Positions 1-9,248 of a DNA stretch of 64,000 nucleotides are shown in pieces (positions within the stretch are counted from its first letter, which is position 1; every line of letters starts with the position of its first letter). A program made the translations under genes and the position numbers. Under the pieces are notes generated by a model, which made no database searches, was not told where the DNA came from, and saw nothing but the letters and a program-made list of their open reading frames with translations. Location: assembly GCF_032102965.1 (NCBI RefSeq), contig NZ_CP134880.1:310001-374000 (forward strand), read 5' to 3'. Source of the stretch: Demequina capsici. Lineage in GTDB: Bacteria > Actinomycetota > Actinomycetes > Actinomycetales > Demequinaceae.

Positions 1-32
1 TCGGTCATCGCGCCAGTGTGGCACGGGCGCCA

Positions 33-59
33 GGTGCCGCCAGGGGCGTCGGCGGCACC
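33..59 (-). terminator. Hairpin downstream of the DUF2218 gene
   Basis: A perfect 9-bp inverted repeat (GGTGCCGCC at 33-41, GGCGGCACC at 51-59) with a 9-nt loop lies just after the stop of the DUF2218 gene. There is no T-tract, as is common for terminator-like hairpins in high-GC actinobacteria. Confidence 0.5.
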
Positions 60-69
60 GGCCGCGACC

Positions 70-459
70 TCAGCCCTCGGTCGGCTGCTCCGCGTCCCGA
101 GCCGCCCGGTCGGCGGCCCGCCTCGCGTTCATCTCGGCTCGCAGCGCCTCGTATTCGTCGAGGAACGTCGCGTCGTCCCACACGCACACCAGCTCGTTCT
201 TCTCGCCGAACCGCTCCAGGTGGTTCTGAGTCACCGCCATGAGTGCGAGCAGGTCGTCCTGAGTGGGCGCGGTGACGGCGATCTCGAGCGCCGTTCCCGT
301 GCAGGTCAGGGTCGCGACCGAGCCGCCCCGGACGATGGTGCCGATGCCCGTGTCGGCGTCGAAGGCCGTGTCCAGCTTGCGGCCCAGGTGGCTGCACAGC
401 TGCTTGGCGTAGCGGGCGGCGCGATCTGTCGCCGCGCGGCCTGTCAGGGTGGAGGTCAT
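70..459 (-). CDS. DUF2218 family protein
   Basis: Intact 129-residue cytoplasmic protein. The N-terminal stretch RYAKQLCSHLGRK (about residues 16-28), a beta-rich middle and a short Glu/Arg/Ala-rich tail fit the DUF2218 family, whose biochemical role is not established. Family members are often found beside siderophore or iron genes, but none is visible here. The ATG at 459 is preceded by AGGAG with a 5-nt gap, which fixes the start. The gene stands alone, divergent from msrB, and ends at the 33-59 hairpin. Function is unknown; the family assignment is from recognisable sequence character, without a database search. Confidence 0.8.
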   Translation of the reverse strand: MTSTLTGRAATDRAARYAKQLCSHLGRKLDTAFDADTGIGTIVRGGSVATLTCTGTALEIAVTAPTQDDLLALMAVTQNHLERFGEKNELVCVWDDATFLDEYEALRAEMNARRAADRAARDAEQPTEG

Positions 460-861
460 GCTGTCTCCTCGCGGGTCCGGGTGTCCGATGCCACGGTAAC
501 GCCTGCGCGTCGTCCCTGGTCGCCGGCGATCTTCCCCGATCTGGGAACAAACCGTGAGCCCTGGCCGTCATATTGCAGTACCGTCCGGCGAGAGCCGCCC
601 GGGACCTGATCGTTGTCGTGGCCATACCGTTCTCCGCCCCCCCTTTGGAGAGCGGCTTCCCACACCGATGGCAGTCCCGAGCCGCAGCGATGCGCGTGCC
701 GCCTACCCCCCCTCAGTCGGTGGGCTCCGCCGGGCGGTCGCCGGCTCTGCAGGATCCGCTCCAAGCCCCTCCGCACCCCGCCTCGGTCCTCCGGGGAAGA
801 CCAAGGATCGGTCAAGCGTTCACCTGGTGGCGCGTACGCTGGTCATCGGAAGGAGCCACAC
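460..861. other. 402-bp divergent intergenic region, DUF2218/msrB
   Basis: No convincing gene lies here; the open frames are low-complexity GC shadows. It must hold the promoters of both flanking genes. A short palindrome TTCCC-N6-GGGAA (532-547) is about 75 bp upstream of the DUF2218 start and could be an operator. I looked for cobalamin and c-di-AMP riboswitch signatures because of the length and saw none that hold up. Confidence 0.4.
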
Positions 862-1326
862 GTGACCTCTCGCAAGATCGTCAAGACAGACGCCGAATGG
901 CGTGCCCAGCTCAGCGACATCGAGTTCCAGGTGCTCCGCATGGCGGGCACCGAACGCCCCTGGACCGGAGAGCTGCTCGAGGAGAAGCGCTCCGGCGTGT
1001 TCACCTGCCGCGCCTGCGGCGCCGAGCTGTTCCGCTCGGACACCAAGTTCGACTCCCACTGCGGGTGGCCGTCGTTCTTCGACCCCAAGAACTCTGACGC
1101 GGTGACGCTCATCGAGGACCTCAGCCACGGCATGGTGCGCACCGAGGTGCGCTGCGGCGAATGCGACTCGCACCTGGGCCACGTGTTCCCCGATGCGCCT
1201 CAGACGCCCACCGGCGACCGCTACTGCATCAACTCCGTGAGCCTCGACTTCACGGCCGACGAGGACGCCGTCCCCGCCGCACGTGCGGTGCCCGCCGACT
1301 TCGGCGCCTCCGATGGGGACATCTGA
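862..1326 (+). CDS. msrB: Peptide-methionine (R)-S-oxide reductase MsrB
   Basis: 154-residue enzyme that reduces methionine-R-sulfoxide in oxidised proteins using thioredoxin. The two zinc CxxC pairs are visible (CRAC near residue 49, CGEC near residue 98), as are HCGWPSF and the C-terminal catalytic stretch GDRYCINSVSLDF with the resolving/catalytic Cys. Length matches single-domain MsrB. The GTG at 862 is chosen because GGAAGGAG (848-855) sits 6 nt upstream; the longer frame reaching further upstream has no start support. The stop is immediately followed by the GTG of the next gene, so the two are almost certainly co-transcribed. Cytoplasmic oxidative-stress repair. Confidence 0.95.
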   Translation: MTSRKIVKTDAEWRAQLSDIEFQVLRMAGTERPWTGELLEEKRSGVFTCRACGAELFRSDTKFDSHCGWPSFFDPKNSDAVTLIEDLSHGMVRTEVRCGECDSHLGHVFPDAPQTPTGDRYCINSVSLDFTADEDAVPAARAVPADFGASDGDI

Positions 1327-1956
1327 GTGGCTGAACGGCGCTTCCGGCGGCCCGCCATGCTCGACATGGAGGAGGCCGAGCAGATCGAGGGGGACATCGA
1401 TCCTGCGGACCGCGCCCTGATCGCCCACGAGACCGCTGCCGCGATGGTGTCGCAGGCACGCGCCTCGCAGGACCCTCAGCTCGTCGACCGGCTCGTCCAC
1501 CTGGTGGACGAGGAGGGCATCGACACGGTCGCGATGCTGTGGTCCAAGGCCGAGCCGCACACGCTCCCCGGGTCGCTGTGGCGCCTCTACATGATCCGTG
1601 AGTGGGTCAAGCACGATGGTGAGACCGTCGCGCGGTCGTACCACCGCGGCGTGCACGCCGCGCACGTGCGGCACGCGATCGCCGGCGTCGAGGACCCGCC
1701 GGGACCCGAAGAGGTCCAGCGCCTGGCGGACGCGATTCTGTCCGGCGTGTATGCGGGCGACCTCGCGGTGGCGCTCGAGCGCGCAGGCGCATTCTGCCGG
1801 GTCGTCGCCACGGGTGCCGCCTTCGAGGCCGAGTCCGACGAGGGCCATGCGGATGCCCGTGCGCATCGCACGACGCTGCGTGCGGCCCAGCTGCTGCGCA
1901 CGGGCGAGGACCTGGAGCTCAATGCGCGCATGTGGCGCGAGGAGCGGCTCGACTAG
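1327..1956 (+). CDS. Conserved actinobacterial protein of unknown function
   Basis: 209 residues, no signal peptide or membrane segment. It is acidic at the N-terminus (MEEAEQIEGDIDP) and helical, with a long run of Ala/Glu/Arg-rich helices. I do not recognise an enzymatic motif; the style resembles a small conserved actinobacterial family usually left as hypothetical. The GTG start directly abuts the msrB stop, implying translational coupling and possibly a shared oxidative-stress context (inference). Its stop overlaps the tetR stop on the opposite strand through a shared CTAG tetranucleotide. Confidence 0.75.
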   Translation: MAERRFRRPAMLDMEEAEQIEGDIDPADRALIAHETAAAMVSQARASQDPQLVDRLVHLVDEEGIDTVAMLWSKAEPHTLPGSLWRLYMIREWVKHDGETVARSYHRGVHAAHVRHAIAGVEDPPGPEEVQRLADAILSGVYAGDLAVALERAGAFCRVVATGAAFEAESDEGHADARAHRTTLRAAQLLRTGEDLELNARMWREERLD

Positions 1957-2615
1957 CTCCCGCTGGGGGAGGCGGGCGCAGCGTTCGAGCGGTGCGTGAG
2001 CGCGTGGAGCGTGAAGCGGTTCGCCTCGACCGTGGGCAGATCGCTGCGCACGCCGTCGACCCGCAGGCCGTCGAGGAACAGCATGATGACGCGTCGCAGC
2101 GCGATGCGCTCGTCGCCCACGGGCCGTCCCACCAGGCCGCCGATCGCGTAGACGGCCAGGACGATGTCCGACAGCGTCACGTCGTCGCGGAGCTTGCCCT
2201 CGGCGCGGGCCCCCTGGACCACGGTGGTCAGTGCGCCGATCGTCTTGGCTGCGGGCATGTATTCGGGGTCCAGGTCGTACATGAGGCGCATCACGGTGCG
2301 CTGGCCTGGCGAGTCCGCCACCGACAGCGCGGTGATCTCCACGATCCCCGCGAAACGCTCCCACGCGGTCGGTGCGTCCGGAAGCTCGGCGACGTGCTCC
2401 ATCAGGTTCTCGACGGCGCGGTCGTACATGGCGCGGATCAGCGAGTCATGGTCAGGGAAGTGCCGGTAGGCGGTGCCGACTCCCATCCCGGTCGCGGCAG
2501 CGAGCTCGCTCACGGAGATGTCTCCGTCCCGGGAGCCGAGGATGTCGAAGGCCGCCGTCAGAAGGCGCTCCCGGTTCGCGATGGCGTCCCTGCGGGGTCG
2601 TCGTGTGCGTGACAT
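1953..2615 (-). CDS. TetR family transcriptional regulator
   Basis: 220-residue repressor with a canonical N-terminal TetR helix-turn-helix (about residues 12-55: RLLTAAFDILG ... SVSELAAATGMGVGTAYRHFPD) and a divergent ligand-binding C-terminal domain. The target is not evident, since neither neighbour is an efflux or catabolic gene. A perfect 6-3-6 inverted repeat lies 6 bp upstream of the start (2621-2635), so autorepression is likely. The gene converges on the hypothetical gene with a 4-bp overlap. Confidence 0.93.
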   Translation of the reverse strand: MSRTRRPRRDAIANRERLLTAAFDILGSRDGDISVSELAAATGMGVGTAYRHFPDHDSLIRAMYDRAVENLMEHVAELPDAPTAWERFAGIVEITALSVADSPGQRTVMRLMYDLDPEYMPAAKTIGALTTVVQGARAEGKLRDDVTLSDIVLAVYAIGGLVGRPVGDERIALRRVIMLFLDGLRVDGVRSDLPTVEANRFTLHALTHRSNAAPASPSGS

Positions 2616-2620
2616 CGCTT

Positions 2621-2635
2621 CAGTCTAGGAGACTG
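2621..2635. promoter_or_regulatory. Probable TetR autoregulatory operator
   Basis: CAGTCT-AGG-AGACTG is a perfect 15-bp dyad only 6 bp upstream of the tetR ATG. The position and symmetry are as expected for a dimeric TetR repressor; binding is inferred. Confidence 0.55.
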
Positions 2636-2750
2636 CTTCGCGACCGCGTGACACCCCCGTGTTCGCCCTGCTTTGTCATGGTTCGTCCCGCGCGTCGGAT
2701 GTTCGCGATCCGCCGAACCGCACCCGTCTGGCGTGGGTCGGGGTTACAGT

Positions 2751-2846
2751 TGAGTAGACGTCGGACCGTGGTAGCCCCGGGCTCCAACACCTGCCGCCAC
2801 GAGCGGCCATTGCGCCGACTGGCGCTCCCGGTCCGACGTCTTCTCA
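2751..2846. ncRNA. Candidate structured RNA or palindromic element (4-way junction)
   Basis: TGAGTAGACGTCGGACCG (2751-2768) pairs with CGGTCCGACGTCTTCTCA (2829-2846), 17 of 18 positions, enclosing three small perfect hairpins. They are AGCC/GGCT (2773-2783), GCCGC/GCGGC (2793-2807) and GCGCC/GGCGC (2812-2825). The result is a cloverleaf-like four-way junction on either strand. It is in the 315-bp gap between tetR and the mutT1-like gene, with no protein gene overlapping. It is not a tRNA: there is no T-loop or anticodon arm. It could be an untranslated regulatory RNA, a complex terminator or a small palindromic mobile repeat. Confidence 0.4.
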
Positions 2847-2930
2847 TGTCCCGGCTCCCGGCTCCCGGCGCTCTCGCGCGATCCGAGCGACGACCGCGGC
2901 TCCTGTGGGCGACAGCCACGAGCTTGGTCG

Positions 2931-3905
2931 CTACAGGGGAACCTGCAGTCCGTGCGTCTCGACGGCGATGATGCGCGGACCGGACGACGTGGGCTCCACG
3001 TGAGCGACCAGCACACCGCCTGCGGGAAGGTACGGGTTGGATCGAGGCAGCGCACCGCGCGTGTACCAGCGGGTGGCGGAGCGGACCATCTCGATGACGG
3101 TGGGAAGCGTGGGCCGGTGCACGCTGACGACGCGTGAGACGTCCTTGTCGAGCAGCTTCTGCAGCAGGACCGCGGTGGCGAGCGGACGTTCGGCGTGCCC
3201 CGGCTCGGTGAGCTGGTCGTAGGTCTTCACGGTGATGCCTGACGCCTGGGCGAACGGTCGCACCGTGGCCATGCATCGTTCCGCGGGGGACGAGGTGATG
3301 CGCGCGACCCCGAACGCCGCGAACAGCGGCACGAGCTGGCGGGCACGCTCCTGGCCGCGCTTGGTGATGGGCCGGGTCAGGTCGCTGCGACGCCACGCCT
3401 TGCGACGTCGCGCGCGTGCATGCCTGGCGATGATGAAGGCCCTCGTGTCGAGACGCTCGTTTTCGTAGGCGCTCACCAGTGCCTCGAGCGGCCGAAGGTC
3501 GTCCTTGAAGGTGATCCGCGAGTGCGCCTCGTCGATCGTGAGCCACGCTGTCCTGTCGATCTCCGCCTTGTCCACCGGAGAGACGGGCGGCCGTGCGGCG
3601 ACGGCATGGCTGTCCTTCGCGGCGACGCGTGCCGCCCAGTACTTCACGACCTTCGTCTTGTCGCCGGCGATCGGGTAGCGGAGGGTGGGAAGCGGCTGTC
3701 CGAGCACGACCTGCTTGCCAGTCTCCTCAGCCACCTCGCGGATGGCACAGGCGGGCAGCGTCTCGCCTGGATCGAGCTTCCCCTTGGGCCACGACCAGTC
3801 GTCGTACCTGGGGCGATGCACGGCGAGCACCTGGAGCTCGTCCTTGCGTACGCGCCACACCAGGGCACCAGCGGCGACGACGGTGCCAGGCGGGTACCGC
3901 TTCAC
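2931..3905 (-). CDS. MutT1-like NUDIX hydrolase with C-terminal histidine phosphatase domain
   Basis: 324 residues. The N-terminal NUDIX domain has a full Nudix box (G42-x5-E48-x7-REVAEETG), and the C-terminal half resembles the histidine-phosphatase (PGAM/SixA) fold beginning near [11 protein letters not shown]. This two-domain order matches mycobacterial MutT1, an 8-oxo-(d)GTP/diadenosine polyphosphate hydrolase that sanitises the nucleotide pool. The phosphatase motif is RHA rather than RHG, as in SixA-like members. The GTG at 3905 overlaps the ppk stop (GTGA, 4 nt), so it is translationally coupled to ppk. The same ppk-mutT1 adjacency occurs in mycobacteria. Confidence 0.88.
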   Translation of the reverse strand: MKRYPPGTVVAAGALVWRVRKDELQVLAVHRPRYDDWSWPKGKLDPGETLPACAIREVAEETGKQVVLGQPLPTLRYPIAGDKTKVVKYWAARVAAKDSHAVAARPPVSPVDKAEIDRTAWLTIDEAHSRITFKDDLRPLEALVSAYENERLDTRAFIIARHARARRRKAWRRSDLTRPITKRGQERARQLVPLFAAFGVARITSSPAERCMATVRPFAQASGITVKTYDQLTEPGHAERPLATAVLLQKLLDKDVSRVVSVHRPTLPTVIEMVRSATRWYTRGALPRSNPYLPAGGVLVAHVEPTSSGPRIIAVETHGLQVPL

Positions 3906-6142
3906 TTGCCGCTCCGCCTCCGTTGGGGCTGCCGTTCGATGTACAACGACTGCAGGTCCTTGAGCGGGCGGCCCTCGGCGTCGGCCCTCATGGCCGTCCA
4001 CGAGCCGTCGGAGTCGAGCTCCCACGCGCCCACCTCGGCGGACATCGCGAGCTCCACGTTCTCGAGGAGCATGGCGACCTGGGTGGGGTCGACGATCGTG
4101 ACGAGCGCCTCGATGCGGCGATCGAGGTTGCGGTGCATCAGGTCGGCTGAGCCGATGAAGACCTCGGGCTCGCCCCCGCCGCCGAACGCGTAGATGCGGG
4201 AGTGCTCGAGGAAGCGGCCGAGGATGGACCTCACGCGGATGTTCTCGCTCAGGCCGTCGACGCCAGGGCGCAGCGCGCAGATGCCTCGGATCACCAGGTC
4301 CACCTTCACGCCCGCCTGCGAGGCGCGGTAGAGGGCGTCGATCACCTTCTCGTCCACCAGGGAGTTGACCTTGATCTGCACCCAGGCGTCCTCGCCGTCG
4401 GCCGCGCGCACCGCCTCGGCGTCGACGCGGTCGATCAGCCCCTGGCGGATGCCCGTGGGCGCGACGATCAGGCGGCGGAACTTGGCCTTCGGCGCGTAGC
4501 CGGAGAGCTGGTTGAACAGCTTGGTGAGGTCGGAGCCGACGTCGGGGTCCTTGGTGAGCAGGCCGTAGTCCTCGTAGAGACGCGCGGTGCGGGGGTGGTA
4601 GTTGCCGGTGCCGATGTGGCTGTACCGCTGCAGCCCGTCGTCCTCCTGGCGGATCACAAGCGAGAGCTTGCAGTGCGTCTTGAGGCCGACGAGCCCGTAC
4701 ACCACGTGCACGCCCGCCTGCTCGAGCTTGCGGGCCCACGAGATGTTCCGCTGCTCGTCGAACCGCGCCTTGATCTCCACGAGAGCCAGCACCTGCTTGC
4801 CGTTGCGCGCCGCCTCGATGAGCGCGTCGACGATGGGCGAGTCGCCAGAGGTGCGGTACAGCGTCTGCTTGATGGCCAGCACCTTGGGGTCGTTCGCCGC
4901 CTGCGCGAGGAACGCCTGCACCGACGTGGAGAACGAGTCGTACGGGTGGTGCAGCAGCACGTCGCCGCGGGTGATGGCGGCGAAGATGTCCATCTGCTGG
5001 GCGGTCTCGACCGGCGCGAGCTTGTGGTGCGTGGTGGGTCGGAAGGCCGGGAACTGGAGCTTGGGGCGGTCCAGGTCGGCGATGACGTTGAGGCCGGTGA
5101 GGTCGAGCGGCGCCGGGAGGTGGAACACGTCCATCTCGGTGATGCCCAGCTCGCGCACGAGCAGCTCGCGGATCTTGGGAGGCAGGTTCTCGGCGACCTC
5201 GAGCCTGACGGCGGGGCCGAACCGGCGGCGCAGCAGCTCGCGCTCCATGGCCTTGAGGAGGTTCTCGGCGTCGTCCTCCTCGACCTCCATGTCCTCGTTG
5301 CGGGTGACGCGGAACGTGTAGTGGTTCACCACGTCCATGCCGGGGAACAGGTAGTCGAGGTGCGCGGCGATGACGTCCTCGAGCGTGACGAAGCTGCGAG
5401 GCTCGTCGGGCAGCGCTGAGGCGTCGACCAGTTGGCTGGGCCGGCCCTTCGTGTCGACCGACAGGAAGCGGGGCAGGGTCTCGGGGACCTTGACCCTGGC
5501 GAAGTACTCCTTCTCCGAGTCGGGGTCGCGGATCTCGACCGCCAGGTTGAGCGAGAGGCCGGAGATGTAGGGGAACGGGTGCGCCGGGTCCACTGCGAGC
5601 GGCGTCAGCACGGGGAAGATGTCCGAGCGGAAGAGCTTGCGCAGGCGGTTCTGCTCGTCGTCGCCCAGCTCGTCGTAGCGCACCAGGTGGATGCCCTCAC
5701 GGGCGAGCTCCGGCAGCACGCTGTCCTCGAACACCACGGCGTGCTCGTCCATGAGCTGGTGCGCGCGGTCCGTGAGCGCCTCGACCAGGCGGGTGGGGCT
5801 CATGCCGGTGGCCGACGGGACGGCGAAGCCTGCGGCGATGCGGCGCTTGAGGCCGGCCACGCGGACCATGAAGAACTCGTCCAGGTTGGACGCGAAGATG
5901 GCAAGGAAGCGCGCCCGCTCGAGCAGCGGCGTCGCGGGGTCCTTCGCGAGCTCGAGGACGCGCTGGTTGAAGGCGAGCCAGGAGAGCTCGCGGTCCAGGT
6001 AGCGGTCGTCCGGGAGGTCGTCAGGCATGTCGTCGTCGATCATCGGCATCGTGAGCGTCTCGTCGGAGACGATCGCCACCGTGGACCCGGGATCGGGGGC
6101 GGGCTGGGGTCCGGCCTCTGTGAAGTCCATGCTGTCCGACAT
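3902..6142 (-). CDS. ppk: Polyphosphate kinase (PPK1)
   Basis: 746-residue enzyme that reversibly polymerises the ATP gamma-phosphate into polyphosphate at the membrane. The PPK1 N-terminal domain starts at [17 protein letters not shown]. The catalytic-domain motif GLKTHCKL carries the phosphorylated His, and [10 protein letters not shown] carries the second essential His. Length is normal for actinobacterial PPK1 with a short acidic N-terminal extension. Two in-frame ATGs exist: the first (6142) has GGAG only 1 nt away and the second (6130) has it 13 nt away, so the exact start is uncertain. First gene of a two-gene operon with the mutT1-like gene. Confidence 0.96.
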   Translation of the reverse strand: MSDSMDFTEAGPQPAPDPGSTVAIVSDETLTMPMIDDDMPDDLPDDRYLDRELSWLAFNQRVLELAKDPATPLLERARFLAIFASNLDEFFMVRVAGLKRRIAAGFAVPSATGMSPTRLVEALTDRAHQLMDEHAVVFEDSVLPELAREGIHLVRYDELGDDEQNRLRKLFRSDIFPVLTPLAVDPAHPFPYISGLSLNLAVEIRDPDSEKEYFARVKVPETLPRFLSVDTKGRPSQLVDASALPDEPRSFVTLEDVIAAHLDYLFPGMDVVNHYTFRVTRNEDMEVEEDDAENLLKAMERELLRRRFGPAVRLEVAENLPPKIRELLVRELGITEMDVFHLPAPLDLTGLNVIADLDRPKLQFPAFRPTTHHKLAPVETAQQMDIFAAITRGDVLLHHPYDSFSTSVQAFLAQAANDPKVLAIKQTLYRTSGDSPIVDALIEAARNGKQVLALVEIKARFDEQRNISWARKLEQAGVHVVYGLVGLKTHCKLSLVIRQEDDGLQRYSHIGTGNYHPRTARLYEDYGLLTKDPDVGSDLTKLFNQLSGYAPKAKFRRLIVAPTGIRQGLIDRVDAEAVRAADGEDAWVQIKVNSLVDEKVIDALYRASQAGVKVDLVIRGICALRPGVDGLSENIRVRSILGRFLEHSRIYAFGGGGEPEVFIGSADLMHRNLDRRIEALVTIVDPTQVAMLLENVELAMSAEVGAWELDSDGSWTAMRADAEGRPLKDLQSLYIERQPQRRRSGK

Positions 6143-6381
6143 GCTCCTTATCGTTGCACGGGGCGGGGGCAGGGGCGACCCCCTTTTTCAGGCAGGATCC
6201 GCTGGGCGTCACGAGGGCGCGGCCTGTGGACGACCAGCGCGGCCGCACCGATGCGACCTCTCGTCGGACTCGTCCTTGAGAATGATGCTCGACCGTCGCG
6301 TCGTCCACTACAACTGGAGGAAGGACCAACGGCGGCCCAGCCGGCCCGTGCCGGGACCCGCCGCGGCCGGAAGGAGTGGCG

Positions 6382-7341
6382 ATGACGCCCGTACCGATCG
6401 AGATCGACGGACTCACCAAGAGGTTCGGCGACGTGGTCGCAGTGGACGATGTCTCGTTCGACATCGGAGCAGGGGATATCTTCGGTTTCCTGGGCCCGAA
6501 CGGCGCGGGGAAGTCCACCACGATCCGTTGCCTGCTGGACCTGATCCGCCCCACCTCAGGCGCATGCCGGGTGCTCGGCCTCGACTCGCGCAAGGACGCC
6601 GTCGAGATCCGCCGCAGCCTCGGCTTCCTTCCGTCCGACCTCGCCATGTATCCCAACCTCACGGGCCGCCAGACCCTCGAGTTCCTCGCGCACCTGCGCG
6701 GCGGCGTCGACTGGGCATGGGTCGACGAGCTGTCCGCACGCCTGGATGCCGACCTGACGCGCCGCGTCGCCGAGTACTCGTCGGGGAATCGCCAGAAGGT
6801 CGGCATCATCCAGGCCTTCATGAACCGCCCCAAGGTCGCCGTGCTCGACGAGCCGATCACCGGCCTCGACCCGTTGGTGCAGCTCGAGTTCCACGCGATG
6901 CTCCGCGAGCACGTCTCCGACGGCAACACCGTGTTCCTGTCCTCCCACACCCTCTCAGAGGTGGAGCGCGTGACCGACCGTGTCGCGTTCATCCGCCGCG
7001 GCCGCCTGATCGCGGTCGAGAGCATGGAACACCTGCGCGCCAAGGCCGTGCGGCGGCTGCGACTCGAGTTCGCGGTCCCCGTGCCCGCCGAGGAGTTCCT
7101 GGGCATCGCCGGCGTGCACGAGGCGACGGCCGACGGCGCGACCGTCACCCTGCAGTACGAAGGATCGATGGCGCCGCTCCTCAAGGCGGCCACGAACCGG
7201 GAGGTGCTGTCCGTCGAGTCCGGGTCGATCGACCTTGACGAGATGTTCCTCGAGTTCTATCGCGACGAGGCGGCCGACGAGGTGGCCGACGAGGTGGCCG
7301 ACGAGCGCGGCGTCGAGGCCGCGAGGCACGGGGGCGCATGA
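6382..7341 (+). CDS. ABC transporter ATP-binding protein (ABC-2 type exporter)
   Basis: 319-residue ATPase: Walker A GPNGAGKST (about residue 37), signature-like YSSGNRQKVGII, Walker B VAVLDEPITGLD and the switch His in SSHTLSEVE. It powers the membrane partner that starts within its stop codon (ATGA overlap). The ATG at 6382 is preferred because GGAAGGAG (6369-6376) is 5 nt upstream; the GTG at 6376 would overlap that ribosome site. The C-terminal tail is a 12-bp tandem repeat (7264-7305) giving DEAADEVADEVADE. The substrate is unknown; this class exports drugs or lipids. Confidence 0.93.
   Translation: MTPVPIEIDGLTKRFGDVVAVDDVSFDIGAGDIFGFLGPNGAGKSTTIRCLLDLIRPTSGACRVLGLDSRKDAVEIRRSLGFLPSDLAMYPNLTGRQTLEFLAHLRGGVDWAWVDELSARLDADLTRRVAEYSSGNRQKVGIIQAFMNRPKVAVLDEPITGLDPLVQLEFHAMLREHVSDGNTVFLSSHTLSEVERVTDRVAFIRRGRLIAVESMEHLRAKAVRRLRLEFAVPVPAEEFLGIAGVHEATADGATVTLQYEGSMAPLLKAATNREVLSVESGSIDLDEMFLEFYRDEAADEVADEVADERGVEAARHGGA
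7264..7305 (+). repeat. 12-bp in-frame tandem repeat
   Basis: GACGAGGYGGCC is present three times plus a half copy at the end of the ATPase gene, encoding an acidic D-E-V-A repeat. It is a likely slippage-variable tail. Confidence 0.7.
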
Positions 7342-8999
7342 TGCTGCTCCAGACCCTGTACCTCAAGTCCCTCCGCGACCGCTGGCTGGGTGCGGTCATC
7401 GGCGTGCTCGCCCTCACCGCCACCGCGCTCATGAGCATGTGGGCGTACGCCGGCGTCGGCGACTCGGTGATCAGCTTCTTCGACCAGATGCCCGACTTCT
7501 ACCGCACGACGATCGGCCTCAGCTCCAGCGGTGGCGTGACCACGCTGATGATGAGCATGATGCTCAACTTCCTGGGCCCCTTCGTGATCGCCGGCATCGC
7601 CATCTCCCTCGGCGCCGCGGCGATCGCGGGGGAGGAGCGCACCGGCACCCTCGACATCCTCACCACCGCCCCTCGCTCCCGCCGGCGCCTCCTGTGGTCG
7701 AAGACCGCCGCCATGATCACGGTCCTCATCGGCGCGAGCCTTCTCAGCTGGGCGGGGTACGCGCTCTCCGTGGTCGTGTTCGGCGAGAGCCTGGCGGGCG
7801 TCGACGTGGGCGCCGCGACCATCCACGTGCTCGCGGTGGCGCTGCTGTTCGGCGCGATCGCGCTCGCGGTCAGCACCGGCACCGGGCAGCAGGCGCTCGG
7901 ATCCGGGGCTGCCGCCGGCGTGCTCGTGGTGTCGTTCCTGCTCTCGGGGATCCTGCCGCTGATCTCCGGATGGGAGGACTGGGCCAGGATCTCGCCCTGG
8001 TACTACATCGGTCACGGACAGCCTCTCGACAACGGTGTGCAGTGGGCGCCGGTGCTCGTGATCACCGGTATCGCGATCGCGCTGATCGGCGTCGCCTTCG
8101 TCGCTCTCGATGCGCGCGACCTGAGGTCGGGCGAGGCACGCCTGCCGATCCTCGAGCGGATCACGTCGGACCCGCGGGTCGCGAGGGCGCTCGTGATGCT
8201 TCGAGGACGGTCAGGCGCGCGGGGCGTCGTGGGTCTCACGCTCGCCGAGGGTCGCGCCGCGCTGATCGTCGCCGGCGGCGGCATCTTCGTGATGTGCGCG
8301 GTGATGGGCTTCCTGTTCCTCGCGATGTCCGACTTCGTCGGGCAGTTCGCGGCGTCGTTCCCTGACTCGATCATGGCGCTGGTGGGGTTCGCCGACTACT
8401 CGACGCCAGAGGGCTGGTACTCCGGCGAGGTGCTCAGCATCGTCGCCCCTGTGGCGGTGGCCGTGGTCGCGATCGGCCGCGGCACGAGCCTCGCCGTCGA
8501 GGAGCGGACGCGGCGGGCGAGCCTGATCTTCGGCAACCCCGTCTCGCGAGTGGCCGTCGGGTGGCGCAAGCTCGCGGCGACGGTGCTGGCCTCGTTCGCC
8601 GTGGGAGCGCTCGCGGGAGCGGGCATGGCGCTGAGCAACCTGTTCGCAGGGCTGGGGATGAGCTGGGGCAACATCGCCGCGGCGGCCCTGCTGCTGGCCC
8701 TGCTCGGGGCGACCCTGGGCGCGGTCGCGTTCCTGGCGGGCGCCCTCACCGGCGATCCCGCGATCGCGAACGCCGCGGGAACCGGCGTCGCCGTCGTCGG
8801 CTGGGCCATCGCCTCCTTCGCGGGGATCAATGCGGCGCTCGAGCCGTGGGCTCGGCTCTCCCCCTTCTTCTACTACTCGTCGCACCTTCCGCTGGAGAAC
8901 GGCCTGACCTGGTGGCATCCCCTGGTGCTCGCGGGGACGACGGCGGTGCTCGGCGCGCTCGGCGTGTGGGCCTACACGCGGCGGGACCTCAAGGGCTGA
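7338..8999 (+). CDS. ABC-2 type permease, polyketide-antibiotic exporter style
   Basis: 553-residue integral membrane protein with about twelve hydrophobic segments arranged as two homologous halves (each opening with a helix, a long loop, then five helices), as in actinobacterial 'exporter of polyketide antibiotics' permeases. It starts inside the stop of its ATPase (ATGA), so the two form one transporter. Motifs such as GEERTGTLDIL and EERTRRASLIFGNPVSR are the conserved cytoplasmic loops preceding each half. Two alternative hairpins follow the stop. The exported compound cannot be told from sequence. Confidence 0.9.
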   Translation: MMLLQTLYLKSLRDRWLGAVIGVLALTATALMSMWAYAGVGDSVISFFDQMPDFYRTTIGLSSSGGVTTLMMSMMLNFLGPFVIAGIAISLGAAAIAGEERTGTLDILTTAPRSRRRLLWSKTAAMITVLIGASLLSWAGYALSVVVFGESLAGVDVGAATIHVLAVALLFGAIALAVSTGTGQQALGSGAAAGVLVVSFLLSGILPLISGWEDWARISPWYYIGHGQPLDNGVQWAPVLVITGIAIALIGVAFVALDARDLRSGEARLPILERITSDPRVARALVMLRGRSGARGVVGLTLAEGRAALIVAGGGIFVMCAVMGFLFLAMSDFVGQFAASFPDSIMALVGFADYSTPEGWYSGEVLSIVAPVAVAVVAIGRGTSLAVEERTRRASLIFGNPVSRVAVGWRKLAATVLASFAVGALAGAGMALSNLFAGLGMSWGNIAAAALLLALLGATLGAVAFLAGALTGDPAIANAAGTGVAVVGWAIASFAGINAALEPWARLSPFFYYSSHLPLENGLTWWHPLVLAGTTAVLGALGVWAYTRRDLKG

Positions 9000-9014
9000 G
9001 GCGCGCTCCGTCCC

Positions 9015-9057
9015 TGCGCCCGGGGCTGATCGGGCGCACCCGGGTGGCATCGGGTGC
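9015..9057 (+). terminator. Two tandem, mutually overlapping hairpins
   Basis: TGCGCCCG/CGGGCGCA (9015-9038, 8 bp, 8-nt loop) and GCACCCG/CGGGTGC (9036-9057, 7 bp, 8-nt loop) lie 15 nt after the permease stop and share three bases. A double terminator is likely. Confidence 0.5.
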
Positions 9058-9248
9058 CGACTCATGTGGCATTCGGGCGCAGGTCACGATTTGGACACGC
9101 TGAACGGAGCGGGCGACCGGCCATGTTTCGCGCAAGTTAACAGTCTCTTCATCGCACCGTTGAGCAGCGTTCACATGTGCTACCAAGGAGGTCCGCGCGG
9201 CCGTGGGGGTTCGCGCGCACGCCTCATCGATGAGAGAAGGTACGTATC

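Noticed and set aside
460-861. Riboswitch upstream of msrB or DUF2218
   Set aside because: No cobalamin box, c-di-AMP or SAM consensus could be placed on either strand; the only regular element is a short palindrome.
820-2364. 514-codon minus-strand frame across msrB and its neighbour
   Set aside because: Shadow of real plus-strand genes; repetitive RRG-type sequence and no domain.
2751-2846. tRNA gene in the tetR/mutT1 gap
   Set aside because: The four-arm shape is superficially similar, but there is no 7-bp acceptor, T-loop GTTCRANNC or 7-nt anticodon loop.
9203-9240. Small leader peptide after the strong AAGGAGG at 9185
   Set aside because: The nearest GTG opens a frame that runs into the binding-protein gene out of frame with no conserved character; the true start at 9249 has its own ribosome site.
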